The position numbers and the translations under genes were made by a program. Of a DNA stretch of 21,169 nucleotides, positions 15,324-21,169 are shown piece by piece. How positions within the stretch are numbered: the first letter of the stretch is position 1; each line of letters begins with the position of its first letter. Origin of the DNA: Bacteroidia bacterium (GTDB taxonomy: Bacteria; Bacteroidota; Bacteroidia; Bacteroidales; BM520); assembly GCA_009930445.1 (NCBI GenBank), contig RZYD01000013.1:1-21169 (forward strand), in the 5' to 3' direction. The notes beneath the pieces were generated by a model. That model was given only the letters and a program-made list of their open reading frames with translations, was not told the DNA's origin and made no database searches.

Positions 15324-17067
15324 AATTCAGGATTCCGGTTTTCAGTTTATGAAGAAGCGATTCGCTGTCACCACCGGCATCCACTGCCTTTTTCCAATAT
15401 TCTAAGGCCGATTGTGTATTCCCTAAACGATACATAATATCTCCATAATGTTCAAAGATCGTCGGATCGGGATAAACAGTTTGGGTCATTGCCTCATGAA
15501 TAAAAGCACGGGCTTTTTCGTATTTCCCCAGTTGATAAAGCACCCAGGCATAAGTATCGAGGTTATTTGGGTTTTCTGAATCCAAAGAAACCGCCTTTTT
15601 TGCCATAATCTCTGCTTTCTCCAGCTCGCGGTTTTCTAATGCCAGGTAGTAACTGTAATTATTTAAAACATAGCTATTCTCCGGATCAAGAAGCACCGAT
15701 TTATCATAGGCAGCAAAAGCCTCTTCATTTCGGTGAATAGCGTAAAAGGCATCCCCGAGGCTTGAATAAAACTGGCCTTTGAGCAGGGGATTGTCAACCA
15801 CCAGGGTTAATCCCTCATTCAGTACCGTAATGGCTTTCGGATAATTTTTACTGTTAATGGCACAAAAGCCATTAAAAAGATAAGGAACCGGCTGATAAGG
15901 AAAGAGTCCGAGCGCCTCCTCCGCGATCGGTTCAAGGCTGGCAAAATCACCCTCACTGAGCAAGGCATGCATCAGGCTTTCCCAAACGATATACTTGCTT
16001 TTGTCGAATTCAAGCACTTTTAAATACGCCCGGGAGGCCTCTTTTTTATTGTTATCGCGAAACAAGAAATCACCATACATTGACCAGGCTTTAGGATCGT
16101 TGGGATGGGTATCGACAAGGATCCGGAGTAGTGTATAGGCTTCCGGATTTAAATCCTGAAAAATTTCGGTAACTGAATAATAGCCCAGAAGAATCTGAAT
16201 TTTTGGATCCATATCCAGTTCCGGATTAGCAAAACCTTGTTTCAATTCTGCGAATGAATTCTCAGGTTGGTCAATTTTCCGGTAATATTCTGCCATGGTG
16301 ATATGAATATACGGGTTGGATGGGTCAATTTCACTAATTTTGCGGTAGTATTCGAGTGCTTCGCCGGGCCTGTCGTAGGCCATAAGTTTTTCGGCAAGCA
16401 TGGCAAGATAACGGACTTCCTCCGGGAACATCCGGGTTAACGCATGCAGTTCATCGAGTACTTGATTCTTTTTCCCCAGATGTTCGTAAATTTTGATTTT
16501 CCGTTGTGTAATTTCTTCTGAAATACCCACTTGTTTTTCGAGCCGTTCAAATGCCCTAATGGCCTCATTATATTGTTCGGCATAGATATACAAATTTGCC
16601 AAAACCCATAAATTTTCACTATTGGAGGGTTCCAACACCACCAGCCTGGCCATCGTTTCTGCCGCTGGTTTATAGGCATTATTTTGCTGATATATTTCGG
16701 ATAACAACCGGATATACCAACGATTTTCTGGCTGGAGGTCACAGGCCAGCTGAGCATATTCAAGAGCCTCCACTATTTTTTCCTGGCTTCGGTAAATACG
16801 GGCCAGCTGATAAGCCGCAGCGGACTCTTCGGGGTCTTTTTCCAAAACCTTCAGGTATTTCTGCATGGCTTTTTCATCGTCACCCAGCAAAAAGGCGGAG
16901 GTAGCCTCAATAAAATCCGACCGATTGGCAATTTCGGAAGGAGTACTTTGCCGGGGGATATTTTTTCCCTTTGACGCCGGAGAAACCACGCCCTGCCTTT
17001 GAGTGCTGCAGGAAATAAAAAGCAATAAACAGCAGCCTGCCAACCCTAAAAAAAATTGATTTTTCAT
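15313..17067 (-). CDS. TPR-repeat lipoprotein
   Basis: A 584-residue lipoprotein with lipobox LFIS-C20 and tetratricopeptide repeats filling most of the remainder, from about residue 55 to 575. Typical TPR spacing is visible in segments such as AAAYQLARIYRSQEKIVEAL and SALEYWKKAVDAGG. It presumably sits at the inner leaflet of the outer membrane or periplasmic side of a membrane and serves as a protein-interaction scaffold. It starts 2 bases after dut and overlaps the DUF4292 gene. Its partner in this setting may be the DUF4292 lipoprotein; there is no direct sequence evidence for a specific pathway. Confidence 0.9.
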   Translation of the reverse strand: MKNQFFLGLAGCCLLLFISCSTQRQGVVSPASKGKNIPRQSTPSEIANRSDFIEATSAFLLGDDEKAMQKYLKVLEKDPEESAAAYQLARIYRSQEKIVEALEYAQLACDLQPENRWYIRLLSEIYQQNNAYKPAAETMARLVVLEPSNSENLWVLANLYIYAEQYNEAIRAFERLEKQVGISEEITQRKIKIYEHLGKKNQVLDELHALTRMFPEEVRYLAMLAEKLMAYDRPGEALEYYRKISEIDPSNPYIHITMAEYYRKIDQPENSFAELKQGFANPELDMDPKIQILLGYYSVTEIFQDLNPEAYTLLRILVDTHPNDPKAWSMYGDFLFRDNNKKEASRAYLKVLEFDKSKYIVWESLMHALLSEGDFASLEPIAEEALGLFPYQPVPYLFNGFCAINSKNYPKAITVLNEGLTLVVDNPLLKGQFYSSLGDAFYAIHRNEEAFAAYDKSVLLDPENSYVLNNYSYYLALENRELEKAEIMAKKAVSLDSENPNNLDTYAWVLYQLGKYEKARAFIHEAMTQTVYPDPTIFEHYGDIMYRLGNTQSALEYWKKAVDAGGDSESLLHKLKTGILNYEK

Positions 17068-17069
17068 CG

Positions 17070-17504
17070 TTATTGTATCCCTGTTGAACCGAATCCTCCG
17101 GAGCCCCGTTGTGAATCCTGTAAGGTTTCTGCCAAATCCCAGGCGATAGTTTCATGTCGCGCTATCACCAGCTGTGCAATTCGCTCCCCATCCTGTATTT
17201 CGAAGGGTTCATCGGATAAATTCACCAGAATAACACAAATTTCACCCCGGTAATCGGCATCAATGGTTCCCGGAGAGTTTAAAACCGTTACCCCATGTTT
17301 AAGGGCCAATCCACTTCGAGGGCGAACCTGAGCTTCATATCCTTCCGGAAGTTCAATAAATAATCCCGTTGGCACAAGCAGCCGTTGCCGGGAATCTATG
17401 ATTACCGGAGTTTCAAGATTCGCACGAAGGTCCATGCCTGCCGAATATTTTGTGCTATACGCGGGCAGGCTGTGATGCGATTGGTTTACTATTCGAACTT
17501 TCAT
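17070..17504 (-). CDS. dut: dUTP diphosphatase (trimeric dUTPase)
   Basis: A 144-residue cytoplasmic enzyme that hydrolyses dUTP to dUMP and pyrophosphate, keeping uracil out of DNA and feeding thymidylate synthesis. All five motifs of the homotrimeric family are intact: AGMDLRA (22-28), RPRSGLA (61-67), GTIDADYRGEI (79-89, with the catalytic Asp and the uracil-binding Tyr), RIAQLVI (108-114) and the C-terminal RGSGGFGSTG (133-142). The frame is open upstream to 17585, but the ATG at 17504 gives the normal family length and a normal N-terminus (MKVRIVN). It is followed after 2 bases by the TPR lipoprotein gene, so it is probably the first gene of the dut-TPR-DUF4292 transcript. Confidence 0.97.
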   Translation of the reverse strand: MKVRIVNQSHHSLPAYSTKYSAGMDLRANLETPVIIDSRQRLLVPTGLFIELPEGYEAQVRPRSGLALKHGVTVLNSPGTIDADYRGEICVILVNLSDEPFEIQDGERIAQLVIARHETIAWDLAETLQDSQRGSGGFGSTGIQ

Positions 17505-17614
17505 TAAAAAATATTTCTGATGGAATACTCCCGCATGTGAGAATCTATTCCTGCTTAGTAATAACGAACATGCCCGCCGAATCAATTATTATCCAAAATA
17601 TAATATACCGGCTA

Positions 17615-17634
17615 CAAAAATACATTTTCCTGCA
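17615..17634 (-). promoter_or_regulatory. Candidate promoter of the dut operon
   Basis: On the minus strand, TATTTTTG (17622-17615) matches the Bacteroidota -7 consensus TAnnTTTG exactly and lies about 110 bases before the dut start. It is preceded directly by TGCAGGAAAAT (17634-17624), which also occurs upstream of the flippase gene. No clear TTTG -33 element was seen. Confidence 0.35.
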
Positions 17635-17656
17635 TAACACGCCCGCCGAAATTCCG

Positions 17657-19168
17657 TTAAGACTTGTTAATATCCCGGATACGCTTCCGCAGAATCAGTC
17701 GTTGCAATTTGAATCCCTCCAGGCGCACTACAATGAAAACAAAAACACCAAGAAGGGCAGTATTAACCAGCAACTTTAGTAATAAGTTGTCAATACCATG
17801 TAGCTGTGACAACAGGAACAAGGCCGTGGTAAGAAGGAAATAAATGCCTGCACCCCTGAGATTATAGGGAACCGGGTAATATTTTTTCCCAATAAAATAA
17901 GAAACAGTCATCATAACCAGATAACAGAATAAGGCAGCCCATGCTGAAGCCAGATATCCGTATTGAGGAACAAAAAGAAGATTAATAAACAGGGTAATCG
18001 CTGATCCGAGCAAGGCCAGGCCGGCACCATACTTCGTTTTGTCAAGCAACTTATACCAAAGAGACAGGTTATAAAAAATACCTAAAAACAAATTTGCCAT
18101 CAACACCACCGGAACTACAGACAACCCGCTATAATAACGTTCTTCAATAAACAATTTCACAACATCGAGATAGAGCATTACACCCAAAAAAATGAACAAT
18201 CCAAAAACAATAAAATAATTCATAATATCGGCATACAACTTTTTCGTATCGATGCTGTTTTCACTTCTGGAAAAGAAAAATGGCTCAAAAGCATAGCGAA
18301 AAGCCTGAATAAACATGGTCATCAGGATTGCCAGTTTATAATTGGCACCATAAATACCCGTTTCAGCAAAAGCATCTACAGATTCGGGAAGCAGATAAGG
18401 CAAAATCAACTTATCGAGATTCTGATTAATCTGGCCGGCAATACCCACAATCAGCAAAGGAAAGCTATACACCAACATCTGCTTCAGCAGACGAAAATCA
18501 AATGTTCCTCCACGGGAAAAAATATGAGGAGTAAGCAAAATCAATGTTACAATGGAAGAGGCCAGATTAACATAAAAAATATATCCGATTCCGATTTCCG
18601 GCTGATAGAGTTTCGCAAAAAAATCACCCGTATTTTCCAAATAACGTAAACGACAAAAAACCAGAAAAAAAAGATTCATAAAAATATTGATACCGATTCC
18701 AGCCAGTTTAATAAAAGCAAAACGCAGGGGTCGGTTTTCCTGACGAAGCCGGGCAAACGGAAGGGCTGTAAAGGCATCAATGGAAACAATAATGGCAAGA
18801 ATCAGCACAAATCGCTCCATACCCTCATATCCCATTTGTCGGGAAAGAGAAGGAAGAAAGGTGATAATCAGAAGTAGAAACAGCAGACTGGTAATAAGGA
18901 CCGATTGCATCCCGGTAGTAAAAACCTTTGGAGCATCGCCTGTTTTTTGGGAAAACCGAAAAAATCCAGTTTCCATTCCATAGGTTAGGATCACCAGTAA
19001 AAAGGCGACATAGGCATAAAGGTTAGTCACAATTCCGTATTCGGCCGGGGCAAAAATTCTTACATAGAGCGGCAATAACAACCAGTTCAGCAGCTTACCA
19101 AGAATACTGCTAAGGCCATAAATTGCTGTTTCTCCGGCCAGCCTTTTATAAATATTATTCGAAGCCAT
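17657..19168 (-). CDS. Polysaccharide flippase, Wzx/MOP superfamily
   Basis: A 503-residue polytopic inner-membrane protein with about 14 hydrophobic segments, as expected for oligosaccharide flippases of the MOP (MATE/PST) superfamily. The N-terminus (RLAGETAIYGLSSILGKLLN, then LPLYVRIFAPAEYGIV) is the typical first-helix signature of this family, including the L-x-R-x-x-x-P-x-x-YG pattern. It should move undecaprenyl-linked saccharides across the inner membrane for envelope polysaccharide assembly. No glycosyltransferases are next to it, which is usual for this conserved Bacteroidota location and suggests a housekeeping rather than capsule-locus role. It follows the histidine kinase gene after 124 bases and precedes dut by about 150 bases. 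Confidence 0.92.
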   Translation of the reverse strand: MASNNIYKRLAGETAIYGLSSILGKLLNWLLLPLYVRIFAPAEYGIVTNLYAYVAFLLVILTYGMETGFFRFSQKTGDAPKVFTTGMQSVLITSLLFLLLIITFLPSLSRQMGYEGMERFVLILAIIVSIDAFTALPFARLRQENRPLRFAFIKLAGIGINIFMNLFFLVFCRLRYLENTGDFFAKLYQPEIGIGYIFYVNLASSIVTLILLTPHIFSRGGTFDFRLLKQMLVYSFPLLIVGIAGQINQNLDKLILPYLLPESVDAFAETGIYGANYKLAILMTMFIQAFRYAFEPFFFSRSENSIDTKKLYADIMNYFIVFGLFIFLGVMLYLDVVKLFIEERYYSGLSVVPVVLMANLFLGIFYNLSLWYKLLDKTKYGAGLALLGSAITLFINLLFVPQYGYLASAWAALFCYLVMMTVSYFIGKKYYPVPYNLRGAGIYFLLTTALFLLSQLHGIDNLLLKLLVNTALLGVFVFIVVRLEGFKLQRLILRKRIRDINKS

Positions 19169-19172
19169 GACA

Positions 19173-19180
19173 CAAAATTA
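19173..19180 (-). promoter_or_regulatory. TAnnTTTG element just before the flippase start
   Basis: TAATTTTG on the minus strand is a perfect -7 consensus but ends only 4 bases before the flippase ATG at 19168. If used, transcription would begin at or next to the start codon, giving a leaderless mRNA. No good -33 element is visible, so this may be fortuitous. Confidence 0.25.
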
Positions 19181-19222
19181 GAGAAAGAATCTTTGTACGC
19201 TAATAAACCGAAAAAATAGAAA

Positions 19223-19238
19223 CAAAAATTTTCCTGCA
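19223..19238 (-). promoter_or_regulatory. Candidate flippase promoter sharing the dut upstream motif
   Basis: TGCAGGAAAAT (minus strand, 19238-19228) runs into AATTTTTG (19230-19223), one mismatch from TAnnTTTG. The same TGCAGGAAAAT sequence precedes the candidate dut promoter. This position would give a leader of about 50 bases, more ordinary than the element at 19173. Confidence 0.3.
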
Positions 19239-19292
19239 GTCTCTCCCATTAAATAATTTTAAGGCTTAAATGAAGCATAACAAGAATATTTC

Positions 19293-21169
19293 CTATCGGT
19301 TAGCCTGTAAATACATAGGTAAAGAAAGGAAAAAGTGAGGGGCCTTATTTTTTCCTGACTCAAACCAGACCTGCCCGCCACTATTAAGAATAATATTCTT
19401 CACCATGGCAAGCCCCAGTCCCATTCCGCCTGACTTTGTAGTGAAATTAGGGGCAAAAATTTTATCGGCCACCTCCATGGAAATTCCAGGACCATTATCC
19501 GTAAATAACACCATAAGCGATTCGTTTTCAATCCAGGAGCGAATTTCAATTTCCCCGTTTGGCATAGAATCCAACGCCTGATAAGAATTTTTTAACAGGT
19601 TATTAAACACCCGTAGCAATTGTTTTGAATCTGCGTACACCGGCATAGGGGAAGGCTGTAACGAGAGCACAACAGCCACATCAGGATTGGAGGCAAATAA
19701 GTCGACCGCCTTACGAATTAAATCATTAAGATCTAATATTTCGCGTTGCGCCTTAGGCATTTTTGCAAAATCAGAAAACGCAGTGGCAATTTCAGCCATT
19801 GAATCAATCTGTTCGGTCATTGTATCGGTAAACCGTTTTAAGCGCTGATCCCAATCCGGGGCATTATCCTCCCAGGCGCGCTGCAGATACTGCACACTTA
19901 ATTTCATGGGAGTGAGTGGGTTCTTTATCTCATGCGCCACCTGTCGCGCCATTTCACGCCAGGCGGTTTCTCTTTCAGTTTGCACCAGTCGTTCTGCCGA
20001 ATGCGCCAGTTCATCCACTTTATTATTATACTCTTTTACCAAAGCGCCAATTTCATCCTCGCGAAGCCACACCAGCTTCTCGTTATCGCTACCCAGTGAA
20101 AGATGTGCTATTTTTTCACGGATACGCTCAAGCGGTTTAGAGATGATGTTACTAAGTAGTAAACCAAGCAACAATGCAATTACAATCAAAAAAACATAAA
20201 TATTAATAAATGTCATTAAAAACGCCGATACCTCTCTTGAGAGTTCACTCTGACGGGCAAAAAACGGAAGATTCAAATAAGCAAGCAGTTCATTATCAGC
20301 GTTGCGGAATTGAACCCATGCCGAGAGGTAAGAATATTCTCCAATCTTTTCCTCGCCGATAAACTGGGTTTTTCGGTCAAGCGCAAGCGCTTTATAAGCC
20401 GATGCATCCATCCGCCGGCTGGTGAGGTTTTCGGAGAAAATCTCCGGCCGGGAAGAGACTAATAATTTCCCGTCAGGTTTGTAAAGATTAATATCAGAAA
20501 AAAATACATTCGACCATTTGATAAAAAGGGAAGAAAGATAGGCCTGCATCTCCGCATCAAAATCCACATCAGAAATCAGTTTGTGTTCCAGTTCTGTAAG
20601 CACCGAATGTGCCTTTTCCTGCAAAGCCTGGCGGTTTTTATCGCTATTTAAGACCAAAATATAGCGTACCGAAGAGTAACCCACAACGGCCAGGGCCAAA
20701 AATAAAAACCCGGTCATGCTGAGCTGTAAACGGTTACGGGTTGTAAAACGGAAAACACGATCGTACCGGAAAAGAAAAACCAAAGCAATCAGCAATAGCG
20801 CAATAATGGCAAAAAAGAGGAAAAGATAAGAAAAAGGGGCAACAATATCAATGATCCGATCGCTGGGTCGACTGACAATAAGAGTCGACCCCTCCCCGGC
20901 GTTATGCTTATAATGGATCCAGGAATTATGTTTAAAAAACTGATTCTCATCACTCAAATTATATCGCTCCAGCTTACTGGAATAAAAATAATCCCCCACA
21001 TAACGAATCAGTGATCCCTTCATGAAAAGCGCCCAGGAATATCCCGAATAATCGTATCGGGGAAGAAACTGTTCATCAATCATCAACTCCGGGTATCCCA
21101 ATCCTTCCTGAACAAATTTGGGCATAATATCAACAAAGATCGTCACAGGATAGGCCTCACTGTTCTCCG
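19293..21169 (-). CDS. NtrY-like sensor histidine kinase, N-terminus cut by window edge
   Basis: At least 624 residues of a membrane sensor kinase; the frame is open past the GTG at 21146 to the window edge (ENSEAYPV before it), so the true start lies outside. Numbering from that GTG: TM segments at about 102-126, 143-165 and 308-332, an extracytoplasmic sensing region about 166-305, HAMP about 328-385, the H-box with phosphoacceptor H405 (VAHEIKNPLTPMK), N-box (NNLLKNSYQA, 515-524), and ATP-lid glycine boxes DNGPGIS (550-556) and GGMGLGLAM (573-581). The HEIKNPLTPMK sequence and three-TM plan resemble NtrY-type kinases. It would autophosphorylate and pass phosphate to a response regulator not in this window. 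The ligand is unknown. Confidence 0.93.
   Translation of the reverse strand, partial: ENSEAYPVTIFVDIMPKFVQEGLGYPELMIDEQFLPRYDYSGYSWALFMKGSLIRYVGDYFYSSKLERYNLSDENQFFKHNSWIHYKHNAGEGSTLIVSRPSDRIIDIVAPFSYLFLFFAIIALLLIALVFLFRYDRVFRFTTRNRLQLSMTGFLFLALAVVGYSSVRYILVLNSDKNRQALQEKAHSVLTELEHKLISDVDFDAEMQAYLSSLFIKWSNVFFSDINLYKPDGKLLVSSRPEIFSENLTSRRMDASAYKALALDRKTQFIGEEKIGEYSYLSAWVQFRNADNELLAYLNLPFFARQSELSREVSAFLMTFINIYVFLIVIALLLGLLLSNIISKPLERIREKIAHLSLGSDNEKLVWLREDEIGALVKEYNNKVDELAHSAERLVQTERETAWREMARQVAHEIKNPLTPMKLSVQYLQRAWEDNAPDWDQRLKRFTDTMTEQIDSMAEIATAFSDFAKMPKAQREILDLNDLIRKAVDLFASNPDVAVVLSLQPSPMPVYADSKQLLRVFNNLLKNSYQALDSMPNGEIEIRSWIENESLMVLFTDNGPGISMEVADKIFAPNFTTKSGGMGLGLAMVKNIILNSGGQVWFESGKNKAPHFFLSLPMYLQANR

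Noticed and set aside
17572..17650. Direct repeat GCCCGCCGAA at 17572 and 17641
   Set aside because: Only two 10-base copies, one reaching into the gap before dut, with no symmetry or further copies nearby; likely chance.
1..21169. tRNA, rRNA, CRISPR arrays, insertion sequences or phage genes
   Set aside because: Looked for on both strands; no repeat-spacer pattern, transposase, integrase or RNA gene was seen.

Overview
The window reads as a Bacteroidota chromosome segment, probably an anaerobic or facultative member of the Bacteroidales/Marinilabiliales type. The pointers are moderate GC, A-rich translation starts with weak Shine-Dalgarno sequences, candidate promoters of the Bacteroidota TAnnTTTG kind, and a run of envelope genes (flippase, dut, TPR lipoprotein, DUF4292 lipoprotein, EnvC-like protein) in an order I associate with this phylum. 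This assignment is inference from gene content; there is no rRNA or other marker here. Every convincing gene is on the minus strand, so transcription runs from high to low coordinates.

Region A (21169 down to 13205) is envelope and housekeeping. It holds an NtrY-like sensor histidine kinase cut by the window edge, a Wzx/MOP-type polysaccharide flippase, dUTPase (dut), a TPR lipoprotein, a DUF4292 lipoprotein overlapping it by 11 bases, and an EnvC-like coiled-coil/LytM protein whose metal-binding residues are largely replaced.

Region B (13012 down to 202) is the interesting part: ten genes, nine of them (11649 to 202) packed with gaps of at most about 30 bases or with ATGA/TAAATG junctions, so almost certainly one operon. 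In transcription order they encode two paralogous secreted PQQ-like beta-propellers; a membrane-anchored PQQ-like propeller; a membrane-anchored NHL-type propeller with a His/Cys cluster; a 61-residue membrane peptide with four cysteines; a NapG-like ferredoxin with a Tat-like leader; a NosR/NapH-like membrane Fe-S protein; a three-TM protein carrying another PQQ-like propeller; a NuoE-NuoF fusion with extra Fe-S domains; and an Fe-S flavoprotein of the GltD type that lacks the second (NAD(P)H-binding) Rossmann domain.

A working model, which is inference: NADH is oxidised in the cytoplasm by the NuoEF-like subunit. Electrons pass through the Fe-S flavoprotein to the membrane NosR/NapH-like protein and then to periplasmic Fe-S and propeller proteins. 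No catalytic terminal oxidoreductase and no c-type heme motif (CxxCH) is present, so substrate and direction of electron flow are unknown. The first 201 bases, downstream of the last gene, could not be assigned.
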